Shown in pieces: positions 1 to 7,011 of a stretch of 11,879 nt of DNA. Numbering within the stretch: the first letter of the stretch is position 1; each line of letters opens with the position of its first letter. Made by a program: the position numbers and the translations under genes. The notes beneath the pieces were generated by a model. It was not told the DNA's origin and did not search any database. It saw nothing but the letters and a program-made list of their open reading frames with translations. The DNA is from CAZYTO01 sp964650405 (GTDB lineage: Bacteria; Acidobacteriota; Thermoanaerobaculia; Gp7-AA8). The stretch spans positions 1-11,879 of the forward strand of contig CAZYTO010000176.1 of the NCBI GenBank assembly GCA_964650405.1, given 5' to 3'.

Positions 1-1078
1 ACAGCTTCAGGGCGCGGAAGCGGCGGCCGAGCTGCAGGCCGTAGTCCATGTAGTTCACTTCGGCCGAGTCGGTGGTCTTGAGGTACTCGGGCACGAGCGA
101 GAACGTCTGGCGCAGGACGTCGGGGTGCTTCGTGAACAGCACGCCGAGGTCGATGGGGACGAAGCCCCACTTGTGGGGATTCACCACGATCGAATCGGCG
201 GCCTCGATGCCGTTCCACATGCCGCGCCACTCCGGAACGAGCATGGCTGAACCGGCGTAGGCGGCATCGACGTGCAGCCATACTTTCTCGCGTCCGGCCA
301 CGGCGGCGATGGCCGGCAGCGGATCGACGGAGGCTGTGGACGTCGTACCGAGCGTCGCCGAGATCGCGGCGGGACGCATGCCGGCGGCGCGATCGCGGGC
401 AATGGCTTCCTCGAGCGCGTCGACGCGCATCCGGTAGGCCTCGTCGCCCGGAATCTGGATGACGTTCTCCGCGCCCAACCCAAGAGCGATGGCCCCCTTC
501 TCGATCGACGAATGCGCGTGCTCCGAGCAGTAGACCCGCAGCCGCGGCAGGTCCCGGCCGGCCATTCCCTCCGTCCGCACGCCGATGCCCAGCGACTCGC
601 GCGCCGCGGCCAGGGCCAGGAAGGAATTGATGGATGCGGTGTCGTTGATGATGCCGAAGAGATTCGACGGCAGTCCGAGCTCGTTGCGCAGCCAGCCCAG
701 CGTCACCGTCTCCAGCTCGGTCAGCGAGGGCGACGTGCGCCACAGCATCCCGTTGCAGTTGAGGGCCGCGGTCATCAGCTCGGCCAGGATGCCCGCCTGC
801 GAGGCGGTGATGGAGAAGTAGGCGAAAAAGGCCGGGTGGTTCCAGTGCGTGACGCCGGGAATCACTTTGGCCTGGAAGTCGGCCAGAAGGGCGCCGTAGT
901 CGCGGCCTTCCCGGCTCGGCTGGTCGGGAAACTGCGCAGCGACGTCACCGGGCTGGACGCGGGAGAGGACGTCGTAGCGGTCGACGCCGTCGAGGTAGTC
1001 GGCCACCCAGTCGATGAGCTGGTGGCCGGCGGCGCGGAAGTCAGAGCTGGTCGGGTCGAGCTTCGGCATGCGGCGCAT
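1..1078 (-). CDS. Group II PLP-dependent amino-acid decarboxylase (aromatic-L-amino-acid decarboxylase-like), C-terminus cut by window edge
   Basis: About 359 residues are visible; the 3' end lies outside the window. The family removes the alpha-carboxyl group of aromatic L-amino acids (or glutamate and relatives) using pyridoxal phosphate in the cytoplasm. Hallmarks are present: PGVTHWNHPAFFAYF near the N-terminus, the AHSS motif with His189 (cofactor-stacking His), DAAYAG with Asp271 (pyridine-nitrogen contact), NPHKWG with Lys303 (Schiff-base Lys), and GLQLGRRFRALKL at the edge. With the ATG at 1078, Asp271 and Lys303 carry the same numbers as in animal DOPA decarboxylase, which supports a start at or near here; the in-frame ATG at 1069 is an alternative. 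A GGAG lies just upstream. The start overlaps the end of the GT-C-like gene by 38 bp, so translation is probably coupled. Exact substrate (Tyr, Trp, DOPA, Phe) cannot be decided. Confidence 0.9.
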   Translation of the reverse strand, partial: MRRMPKLDPTSSDFRAAGHQLIDWVADYLDGVDRYDVLSRVQPGDVAAQFPDQPSREGRDYGALLADFQAKVIPGVTHWNHPAFFAYFSITASQAGILAELMTAALNCNGMLWRTSPSLTELETVTLGWLRNELGLPSNLFGIINDTASINSFLALAAARESLGIGVRTEGMAGRDLPRLRVYCSEHAHSSIEKGAIALGLGAENVIQIPGDEAYRMRVDALEEAIARDRAAGMRPAAISATLGTTSTASVDPLPAIAAVAGREKVWLHVDAAYAGSAMLVPEWRGMWNGIEAADSIVVNPHKWGFVPIDLGVLFTKHPDVLRQTFSLVPEYLKTTDSAEVNYMDYGLQLGRRFRALKL

Positions 1079-2378
1079 CTTCTCCGCGCACCGCGAATTG
1101 CGCAAGGAGAAGCACGCAGACCACCGTGATGGGGATCTGCACCTGCCGGGTCAGCCGCTGCCAGGAGGTCATGATGTGCCACGTGGTGTCGTGGGGCGTG
1201 ACGAAGTACGTGGCCACGAAGAACGCGAGCTGCACAGCGGTGACGATGACGATGAACCGCTCGCGCTTGACGGCGCGGGGAACGATGACCAGGGCGGCGA
1301 TGAGGACGAGCCACGACCAGCCGTCGACGAGCGCGTGTCCCAGGGTCTTGAAGAGCGAACCGGCGTGCGCCACGCGGTCGGCAAGGCGGGCCAGGAGATC
1401 GCCCGATGCGAGATCGGTCGGGAGGGCGTGCGTGGCCCGTAGCAGCGTCCACGGTACAAGCAGCGCGACCGCCGGCCAGAGCGCGAGCACCCGGCGCCAG
1501 CGGTGCGGGCCGGCAGCAACGGTTGCGATGGCTGTCGCCACCAGGAGCGCGATGCCCTCGTTCTTGCAGTTGGCGGCCAGGCCCAGGAGGAGCGCGGCAT
1601 GGCGCCCGTCCGCGGGATGCGCGCGCGTCTCGTCCAGCGCACGCCGCTGGAAGAGCAGTCCCGCTCCCGCGAACGCGATGAGCGCCCCCTCGGCCATTCC
1701 GACGTATCCGGACATGGCGACCGTCGCCGAGGCCACCGCGGCCACCGCCGCGGCCCAGGGTTCGCCCTCGTCCGCGGCCAGCGAGCGCACGATCAGCAGT
1801 ACCGCCGCGGCCCAGGCCACGAAGAGCAGGCCGAACCAGCGATCGTCCCAGCCGCCGTTCAGCAGAGCGGCGAAGTCGTACTGGAACGTCACCAGAGGTG
1901 GATAGTCGGGGTGCGCGAACTCGTTCCACCGGTTGCCCAGCCAAATCCAGTCGATGCCTGCATGCTCGAAGAAGACCCGCGCCTTGAGGCCCCAGATGGC
2001 CCAGTAGTCCCACTCCCACGGCGAGGCCACGGTGACGTAGCAGCCGTAAGCGCCGAGGACGATCACCGTGAAGAGGTCGAGGACGTGGACCCGGGTCGCC
2101 GGAGCGGCCGGCGCGGCCCCGTTGCTCGCTTCCCTTGCACGGCGCCGCACAACCGCCCACGCGGCGAGGGCGATGACAATCAGTGCGACATACGCTGTAA
2201 GCGCCGTCCACGGAACCTGAATGACCGACAGGAACATGAGCGCGAAGGTCACGGCGCCGCCGCCGTAGAGGAAGGCCAGGCCGAGCAGGCGCACGCCACG
2301 CGCCGAACGGTCGGCGGCGATCGTCAGCGGCAGTCCGATGACCGTGGCGGTCAGGATGGCGATCAGGACGGCGATCAT
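1041..2378 (-). CDS. Multi-pass membrane protein, GT-C glycosyltransferase-like
   Basis: 445 residues, mostly hydrophobic, with roughly ten predicted membrane segments and a short basic, Ala-rich cytoplasmic stretch near residues 77-96. After the third hydrophobic segment it has the acidic/aromatic loop WEWDYWAIWGLKARVFF (121-137) followed by NRWNEFAHPDYPPL (149-162). This layout is typical of GT-C/PMT-like enzymes, which transfer a sugar from a polyprenyl-phosphate donor on the outer face of the membrane; Asp124 is the candidate catalytic acid. That reading is by family resemblance, not a confirmed hit. Its ATG overlaps the stop of the preceding small gene (ATGA), and its 3' end runs 38 bp into the decarboxylase gene. 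It lacks the extended C-terminal soluble domain seen in the other GT-C-like protein at 7148-8773. Confidence 0.75.
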   Translation of the reverse strand: MIAVLIAILTATVIGLPLTIAADRSARGVRLLGLAFLYGGGAVTFALMFLSVIQVPWTALTAYVALIVIALAAWAVVRRRAREASNGAAPAAPATRVHVLDLFTVIVLGAYGCYVTVASPWEWDYWAIWGLKARVFFEHAGIDWIWLGNRWNEFAHPDYPPLVTFQYDFAALLNGGWDDRWFGLLFVAWAAAVLLIVRSLAADEGEPWAAAVAAVASATVAMSGYVGMAEGALIAFAGAGLLFQRRALDETRAHPADGRHAALLLGLAANCKNEGIALLVATAIATVAAGPHRWRRVLALWPAVALLVPWTLLRATHALPTDLASGDLLARLADRVAHAGSLFKTLGHALVDGWSWLVLIAALVIVPRAVKRERFIVIVTAVQLAFFVATYFVTPHDTTWHIMTSWQRLTRQVQIPITVVCVLLLAQFAVRGEDAPHAEARPDQL

Positions 2379-2803
2379 CGTCGGCTCAGCAGCACTCCGC
2401 CGTCGCCCTGCCAGACGACACGCGCCTGCGGGCCGCGCGAGCGCCAGATGGCCAGGAAGTCCGCGCGCGCGAGGTTCCCGGGAATGGGAGCATCCGTCCG
2501 GTAGAGCAGCGGAATGACCTCCCGTCCGGTGAGGAAATAGCTGGCGCGATAGTACGCATACGAGTAGCCATCGTCCCAGCGCATCACCGGAACGATGATG
2601 CCGATGCGGTCGCCCGGCCGGGAATGGGCCCGCACGCTTGTGAGGAACTTCGCGTACTCACCCCAATTGCCGTCCGGATACGCCGTGAGCGCCGCATGCA
2701 TCTTGGCCCGGTCCTGTACCACGAAGGAGAGGAGCCTGGTGTCGATGTGCAACGCCACGATGGCAACGAGCGCACAGCCGGCCAGAATGCGACGGACCAA
2801 CAT
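2375..2803 (-). CDS. Small single-TM protein with extracytoplasmic domain, unknown function
   Basis: 142 residues from the ATG at 2803. One N-terminal hydrophobic segment (about residues 5-22) is followed by a soluble domain with WGEYAKFL, PGDRIGIIVPVMRWDDGYSYAYYRASYFLTGREV and a C-terminal GDGGVLLSRR. The reading frame stays open upstream to 3076, but that part runs through a heptad repeat array and antisense to the neighbouring secreted protein, so the ATG at 2803 is preferred. No Shine-Dalgarno is evident. The stop overlaps the start of the GT-C-like gene by 4 bp, implying coupled translation and a shared job. The ectodomain resembles the soluble tails that some GT-C enzymes carry, so this may be a detached accessory domain of the next gene; that is inference. 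Confidence 0.65.
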   Translation of the reverse strand: MLVRRILAGCALVAIVALHIDTRLLSFVVQDRAKMHAALTAYPDGNWGEYAKFLTSVRAHSRPGDRIGIIVPVMRWDDGYSYAYYRASYFLTGREVIPLLYRTDAPIPGNLARADFLAIWRSRGPQARVVWQGDGGVLLSRR

Positions 2804-2811
2804 CGCGGCGA

Positions 2812-2903
2812 GGGTATCAGGGTTCGCTGTTCGTTGTTCGTTGCTCGTTGTTCGTGTCTCGGTTCCCACGAACAACGGACAACGACCAACGGACAACGAA
2901 TTC
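2812..2903. repeat. Heptad array A, a 37-nt-arm imperfect hairpin
   Basis: Plus-strand words of seven bases run without a gap from 2812: GGGTATC, AGGGTTC, GCTGTTC, GTTGTTC, GTTGCTC, GTTGTTC, GTGTCTC, GGTTCCC. The right side (2870-2897) is built from GAACAAC, GGACAAC, GACCAAC, GGACAAC. The two sides pair: 2821-2856 against 2867-2902 gives 29 Watson-Crick pairs of 36, with most of the rest G-T, around a 10-nt loop at 2857-2866. It lies just after the stop of the secreted protein at 2902-4302 (the stop is in the outer arm) and directly before the next gene's ATG. There is no T-tract, so it is not a textbook intrinsic terminator. Confidence 0.85.
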
Positions 2904-4302
2904 AGGGCCGCGCGGGCGGCGCCGTCGTGCAGCCATTGACGATGGTCGTGGCGTCGTAGTCGACGCCGTAGCGGCCCTCGGCGTACATCTGGATGACCAT
3001 CCAGTTCTGGCTCGGGCGCGCGCTGGAGTAGGGAGAGGCCGGGCCGCTTCCCACGCCGTTGTCGAGCGAGATCCACATCCAGCCGCCGACGTCACCCGTG
3101 GTACCGGCCGGAGGGAAGATGGCGCCGTCGCTGCTGACGACGGCGGTCAGGGGCAAGCTTGCGCTGCAGGACGCTCCGCAGCCCATCACGACGGCGTTCT
3201 CGTGCTCGTCGAAACGTACGATCATGGAGCTCTTCAGGGGAACGCTGGCGTTCGGGGCATAGACGCAGCCGTCGTACGTGGGACCGGTGAGGCCCTCTCT
3301 CCAGATGACGTAGTTGGTCAGGAAGCCGGTCGGGCCGCCGTGGATCCAGCGTGCGGCGAAAACGGAGGGCAGGGGCTGGCGGCGGTCGATGTGCCGGGCG
3401 TTCGCGGGGGTGTAGCGATCGTAGAAGGTGTACGGCAGGATCTGCGCGGCCGCGGAGCCAGCTGGGCCGCCGTCCGGCACGGCCCGGATGTGGACGAGCG
3501 GGTTGCCGCCGGCGTAGTTGCCCGTCGTGACATCCGGGTTGATCCGTTCATAGTCGCCGGTGAGCACGTTGTCGAAGAGGATCGTCTCCCGCCAGTAGGT
3601 CTCGTCGAGCGGCGAATCGATCGAACAACTGTTCACCACGTCGAGCGTGACGTAGCCCACGGCGTGGTCGTGACCGGAGCTCACGCGGCAATTGCTGCCG
3701 TCACGTACACCCGTCGAGAGCATCTTCTGCAGCCGCTCCCGCGCGCTTGCTGGCAGGTTGCCGCCGGCGTGATCGCAGTACGTATCCTCGGCGAAATTCG
3801 GGTTGGACTTGTTGTCCGCCGACATCGCCCCCATGTAGAAGAACCGGCTGCTGACCGGGAGGTTGCCGCGGGTCACGACGTTGTACATCGAGACCGACAT
3901 CGTGCCGTAGCCGGTGAGAAAGATCGGGCACCAAGCGGCCGGGAATCCGAGATCCGTCCAGATGGTCATGCGCACGATCTGCGGATACCGCGACGTGTTC
4001 ATGATCGTGAACACGGTGTCGATGGCAGTGGTCGACGAAGCGTTGTAGTCGACTTCGAAGTGCGGGAGCAGAAGGGTCGCGGCCGTGTACTCGCCGATAT
4101 CGCACGTCGCGGCGTTGTCCGTGGTGATGGCCGTCGTCGTGTTCACCGCACCGGCGGAGGCGGCGGTGGCGAGGAGGAGCAGACCTGCGGCCAGGAAGGG
4201 CGTGCGGAAAACAGCGAGCGGCGAGCGTGAGGATGGCTGCACCCGGTGAGGCCCTGAGCGCCCCGCTCGCCGCTCGCCGCTTTCCACTCGCCGGTCGTTC
4301 AC
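2902..4302 (-). CDS. Secreted protein of unknown function, paralog of the upstream gene product
   Basis: 466 residues from a GTG at 4302, which has GGAG five bases upstream and overlaps the previous stop as GTGA. The hydrophobic signal segment (FLAAGLLLLATAASAGA) only begins near residue 36. The first 35 residues are translated from a heptad array, so the in-frame GTG at 4242 (normal-length signal peptide, weaker ribosome site) is a real alternative start. The mature part shares long blocks with the neighbour: CDIG..AATLLLP.FEVD, NTSR.PQ, TIWTD.GFP, LTGY, FDNVLTGDY, GNYAGGNPLVHIRA, YTFYDR.TP..ARHIDRRQPLP, and SQNW near the C-terminus. Six Cys are conserved between the two (C67, C176, C205, C226, C346, C458), which would allow three disulfides; C125, C375 and C379 are extra. 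No function is recognised. Confidence 0.85.
   Translation of the reverse strand: MNDRRVESGERRAGRSGPHRVQPSSRSPLAVFRTPFLAAGLLLLATAASAGAVNTTTAITTDNAATCDIGEYTAATLLLPHFEVDYNASSTTAIDTVFTIMNTSRYPQIVRMTIWTDLGFPAAWCPIFLTGYGTMSVSMYNVVTRGNLPVSSRFFYMGAMSADNKSNPNFAEDTYCDHAGGNLPASARERLQKMLSTGVRDGSNCRVSSGHDHAVGYVTLDVVNSCSIDSPLDETYWRETILFDNVLTGDYERINPDVTTGNYAGGNPLVHIRAVPDGGPAGSAAAQILPYTFYDRYTPANARHIDRRQPLPSVFAARWIHGGPTGFLTNYVIWREGLTGPTYDGCVYAPNASVPLKSSMIVRFDEHENAVVMGCGASCSASLPLTAVVSSDGAIFPPAGTTGDVGGWMWISLDNGVGSGPASPYSSARPSQNWMVIQMYAEGRYGVDYDATTIVNGCTTAPPARP
4206..4296. repeat. Heptad array B, inverted repeat overlapping the secreted paralog's N-terminus
   Basis: The right side consists of plus-strand heptads from 4262: CCCGCTC, GCCGCTC, GCCGCTT, TCCACTC, GCCGGTC. 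The left side at 4206-4227 is the inverted copy: 4206-4227 and 4264-4285 match as reverse complements at 20 of 22 positions, with a 36-nt loop. It begins three bases from the stop of the 4299-5666 gene. If the GTG at 4302 is used, the array encodes the Arg/Ser-rich N-terminal extension of the next protein. Confidence 0.75.
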
Positions 4303-5666
4303 TTGTACTCCGTTTCCTGAACCGTGCAGCCGTTGCTGATGGTGGTGGCGTTGAAGTCGACGGCATAGCGGCCATCGGCGCGCATGTGGACGATGACCCA
4401 GTTCTGGCTGGGCCGCGAGCTCGAGAACGGGCTCAGGGACGAGATGGAACTGCCGGCGGTGTTGTCGAGATTGAGGTAGAGCCAGCCGGAGAGCGTGTAC
4501 CCCGCCTGCGGGGGGAAGGGCGAGCCCGAAGCGGAGGGAGCGCTGGTCACGGGAAAGGCGAGCGGTCGCGCGCCCGTGCCTTTGGGCGATGCGGCCACGG
4601 TCGGATTCTCCATCTCGTCAAAGCGGATGATCGATGCATACGGCATCGACGCGCTCGCTGCGACGTTGCAGGCGCTCCCGGCGGCCACGCGGTCGGCTCC
4701 TTCCCGCCAGATGGCGTAGTCGGTGGCGAACGACGCCGTCCCGCCTTCGATGTACCGCGCGGCGAAAGACGACGGCAGCGGCTGCCTGCGGTCGATGTGC
4801 CGCGCTGAGACGGGCGTGAAGCGGTCGTAGAACGTGTACGGAAGCGACACGCTCCCCGCCGGCAATGCCCCCGCCCGTCCCCCTTCAGGGATGGCCCGGA
4901 TGTGGACGAGCGGATTCCCGCCGGCATAGTTGCCGACGTCGGGGTCGGCATTGAGGCGGTCGTAGTCGCCGGTCAGCACGTTGTCGAACAGCAACACCTG
5001 CGAGTAGTAGGCAGGATCGAGTGGCGAGACGTTTGAGCAGCCGTTCACCACGTCGACGGTCACGTAGCCGAGGGCCATGGCGTGCTCGCCGCCCACCCGG
5101 CAGCCGATGGCGGTGGCGGACTTGCCGGACGTCAGCATGGCCTGCAGCTCGGAGAGGAGCGACGGAGCGAGATCGCCGCCCAGCGAATCGCAGCCGTCGG
5201 CCACGACCTGGCTGTTCGTGGCCAGCGAGCGCGAGCCCGTGGCCGACCGCGCCGAGGTCTGCGGCAGGTGTCCCGAGGCCAGCATGTCGTACATCGAGAA
5301 CGACTGCACGTCGTAGCCGGTCAGGTAGGCGTTGAACCAGTAAACCGGAAAGCCGTAGTCGGTCCAGATCGTCACCCGCGCAACCTGGGGAGCACGCGAC
5401 GTATTGACGACCGTGAAGAGCGTGTTCGCCGCATGATCCGCCGGTTTCGAAATGTCGACTTCGAAGTACGGCAGCAGGAGCGTGGCCGCAGGCAGCGTGC
5501 CGATGTCGCAGCTCCGGTTGTTGTCGATGGTGCTGGTGCGGTGGACGGTGGGAGTACTGGCAGGAACCTTCCTCAGACCAGCCGGCGGGAGAGTTTGCGC
5601 AGATCCCCCTGTCGCGATTCCGGCCAGGAGCAGGGCTCCCAAAATGCACCATAGCCTTGCAGCCAT
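4299..5666 (-). CDS. Secreted protein of unknown function, first of two tandem paralogs
   Basis: 455 residues. The N-terminus MAARLWCILGALLLAGIATGGSA is a classic signal peptide with likely cleavage after Ala23 (GSA then Gln). The mature part has CDIGTLPAATLLLPYFEVD (53-71), NTSRAPQVARVTIWTDYGFP (88-107), YLTGYDVQSFSMYD (114-127), FDNVLTGDYDRLN (227-239), GNYAGGNPLVHIRAIP (245-260), YTFYDRFTPVSARHIDRRQP (278-297), and RPSQNW (418-423). Cys53, 159, 189, 210, 333 and 447 align with Cys in the downstream paralog. It looks like an exported beta-rich protein; I have a general memory of LLVPYFEVD-type hypotheticals in environmental bacteria but no known function. The ATG has no Shine-Dalgarno; a TGCTATAAA element lies 12 bases upstream. 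The stop overlaps the next gene's GTG. Confidence 0.87.
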   Translation of the reverse strand: MAARLWCILGALLLAGIATGGSAQTLPPAGLRKVPASTPTVHRTSTIDNNRSCDIGTLPAATLLLPYFEVDISKPADHAANTLFTVVNTSRAPQVARVTIWTDYGFPVYWFNAYLTGYDVQSFSMYDMLASGHLPQTSARSATGSRSLATNSQVVADGCDSLGGDLAPSLLSELQAMLTSGKSATAIGCRVGGEHAMALGYVTVDVVNGCSNVSPLDPAYYSQVLLFDNVLTGDYDRLNADPDVGNYAGGNPLVHIRAIPEGGRAGALPAGSVSLPYTFYDRFTPVSARHIDRRQPLPSSFAARYIEGGTASFATDYAIWREGADRVAAGSACNVAASASMPYASIIRFDEMENPTVAASPKGTGARPLAFPVTSAPSASGSPFPPQAGYTLSGWLYLNLDNTAGSSISSLSPFSSSRPSQNWVIVHMRADGRYAVDFNATTISNGCTVQETEYK

Positions 5667-5678
5667 TGCGCAAATGCG

Positions 5679-5687
5679 TTTATAGCA
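5679..5687 (-). promoter_or_regulatory. Possible extended -10 promoter for the first secreted paralog
   Basis: On the minus strand this reads TGCTATAAA, an extended -10 (TGn plus TATAAA). No good -35 is visible. Initiation about seven bases downstream would leave a 5' leader of only about five bases before the ATG at 5666, consistent with the missing Shine-Dalgarno. Confidence 0.35.
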
Positions 5688-5745
5688 TTCCAGCCTCGGC
5701 GATTCTAGTGGTGTGCGTGTGAATTCGACGCGAACGGGATGCGGC

Positions 5746-5802
5746 GGGCGGGGTGGGGGTGGCGGGTACCGGGTGACGGGTACCGGGGACCAGGGACCAG
5801 GG
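5746..5802 (+). other. Run of nine G-tracts, putative G-quadruplex
   Basis: On the plus strand there are nine tracts of three or more G (starting 5746, 5750, 5755, 5764, 5771, 5778, 5785, 5793, 5800). The first loops are 1 nt and the following ones are uniformly 4 nt, so the right-hand part is literally a G3N4 heptad repeat. Any four consecutive tracts meet the standard quadruplex pattern. It overlaps the left side of heptad array C. For the minus-strand genes it is in the template strand. Confidence 0.6.
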
Positions 5803-5938
5803 ACCAGTATCGGGTATCAGGTATCAGGTATCGGGTATCAGGTATCAGGTATCGGGTATCAGGTATCAGGTATCGGGTATCAGGGACCCGACACCGCGGG
5901 ACCTGGTACCCGGCACCCGTTACCCGTCACCCGTCACC
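5764..5938. repeat. Heptad array C, about 25 words with mirrored flanks
   Basis: The plus strand splits into seven-base words almost without slippage. The left flank is GGGTACC, GGGTGAC, GGGTACC, GGGGACC, AGGGACC, AGGGACC plus a six-base AGTATC. The core (5812-5881) is GGGTATC and AGGTATC. The right flank is AGGGACC, CGACACC, an eight-base GCGGGACC, then TGGTACC, CGGCACC, CGTTACC, CGTCACC, CGTCACC. The right flank is an imperfect reverse complement of the left, so the core can sit in a loop. On the minus strand the right flank reads GGG-N4 four times (C-tracts at 5909, 5916, 5923 and 5930), so mRNA leaving the radical SAM stop codon could fold a G-quadruplex. That stop (5934-5936) lies inside the array. 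Confidence 0.9.
5812..5881. repeat. 21-bp tandem repeat, 3.3 exact copies
   Basis: Each 21-bp period is GGGTATC, AGGTATC, AGGTATC. Three exact periods (5812-5832, 5833-5853, 5854-5874) are followed by one more GGGTATC (5875-5881). This is a second level of order above the seven-base unit, and 21 bp is about two helical turns. There are no variable spacers, so it is not CRISPR. Confidence 0.95.
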
Positions 5939-7004
5939 TCGCGCGCGCGAAGACGCAGTTGCGGCACATGTAGTCGTCGGGCGCGTTCTCGATCCCGTAC
6001 GTCCAGCGGCGGAGGCGAGCCAGCTCGGGTCCTCGCAGGACCTCGGCGATGGTCGATTGTTTCAAGTCGCCGGCGACGTAGTTCTCGTCATAGTCCTCGC
6101 AGCAGAGAATGCACTTCCCGTGCGGCGTGATGTGGAGGTGCTGCAGGGGCCGCGACCCGACGTTGTCGCAGCCGCCGAGGCGGCGGATGCGCTCGGCCGG
6201 TTTCATGCCCACGTCGAGCCAGCCGGCACGGTCCATGACCACGTCGTAGCGAACGTTGAAGCGGCTGCCGGCGAAGCGCTCGCGAATGGCAGCGAAGTCC
6301 GCCTGGTGGACGTCATCGCCCTTGCCCAGCACCGTGATGTTCATCTCCCGCGCCAGCGGTTTGTCCTTCAGGTAATCGAGATTGCGGAGAACGGCCGCCA
6401 GGTGATCGGCGCCGCGGTCCTGGACATACCGGTCGCGGTCGAGCGTCGAGAGATTGACGCAGAGGTAGCGCAGCGGTGCGGTCTCGATGAGGGCATCCAC
6501 CTTGCCTGGCGTGAGCCCGGAGGCGTTGCTCAGCACGGCCACGGGAAGGCCGGCCCGGTAGAGCGTCTGGCAGTGCTCGACGAAACGGCGATCGAGGGTA
6601 GGCTCGTTGTAGCTTTGCAGGAAGACCGCTTCGATGGTCTTGAACGCGGTGAGCTCGGCGACGATGCGCTCGAACAGCTCCTCCGGCATATCGTAGTCGT
6701 CGCGGGGCGCGACGGAGACGGGGCAGAAGTAGCACTTCTGATTGCACCGCGTCATCAGCTCCAGCGAGACGATCTTGAGGTAGTACGCCGTCGAGAGATC
6801 GTCCGTCTCCCGCACCACCCAGCCGCCCTGCAGCAGTGAGTCGTCCGCTCCCTCTCCGCGGAGAAATGCGTGGAACGCGTGGTACTCCGCGTCCGCGGGC
6901 CCGAGAGCCCGATCGGTGAGCGGGTTGTAGATGCGCCCGTCGTCGATGTGCAGGAAGGGATTGGCCTTCCACGCCACACGGACCGTCTCGGCAATCGTCG
7001 ACAT
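5934..7004 (-). CDS. Radical SAM protein with C-terminal SPASM/twitch-like Cys cluster
   Basis: 356 residues from the ATG at 7004. The motif CNQKCYFC (Cys87, Cys91, Cys94) is the CxxxCxxC site for the [4Fe-4S] cluster that cleaves S-adenosylmethionine to a 5'-deoxyadenosyl radical. SYNEPTLD (131-138) sits where the SAM-contacting GGEP-like motif is expected. The C-terminal part has Cys279, Cys298, Cys301, Cys302, Cys347 and Cys350, with HGKCILCCEDY and GDLKQSTIAEVLRGPELARLRR between, resembling an auxiliary-cluster SPASM/twitch domain. The N-terminal 80 residues carry no known domain. The frame is open upstream to 7151, but that portion is repeat-derived and lies upstream of a good promoter, so it is excluded. 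Substrate unknown; the secreted Cys-containing paralogs downstream, or a sugar or lipid made by the GT-C neighbours, are guesses. Confidence 0.88.
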   Translation of the reverse strand: MSTIAETVRVAWKANPFLHIDDGRIYNPLTDRALGPADAEYHAFHAFLRGEGADDSLLQGGWVVRETDDLSTAYYLKIVSLELMTRCNQKCYFCPVSVAPRDDYDMPEELFERIVAELTAFKTIEAVFLQSYNEPTLDRRFVEHCQTLYRAGLPVAVLSNASGLTPGKVDALIETAPLRYLCVNLSTLDRDRYVQDRGADHLAAVLRNLDYLKDKPLAREMNITVLGKGDDVHQADFAAIRERFAGSRFNVRYDVVMDRAGWLDVGMKPAERIRRLGGCDNVGSRPLQHLHITPHGKCILCCEDYDENYVAGDLKQSTIAEVLRGPELARLRRWTYGIENAPDDYMCRNCVFARAR

Positions 7005-7011
7005 CGGAACC

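Noticed and set aside
272..1129. 285-codon plus-strand frame
   Set aside because: It is antisense to the decarboxylase, whose PLP-site residues fix the coding strand.
2848..4230. 460-codon open frame on the plus strand
   Set aside because: It is antisense to the secreted paralog, with a His/Arg/Val-rich, low-complexity translation typical of the opposite strand of GC-rich genes.
5764..5938. CRISPR array
   Set aside because: Words are contiguous seven-base units with no 20-40-base unique spacers, and no cas gene is in the window.
5739..6839. 366-codon plus-strand frame
   Set aside because: It begins inside heptad array C (a repeated seven-residue pattern) and then runs antisense to the radical SAM gene, whose motifs are unmistakable.
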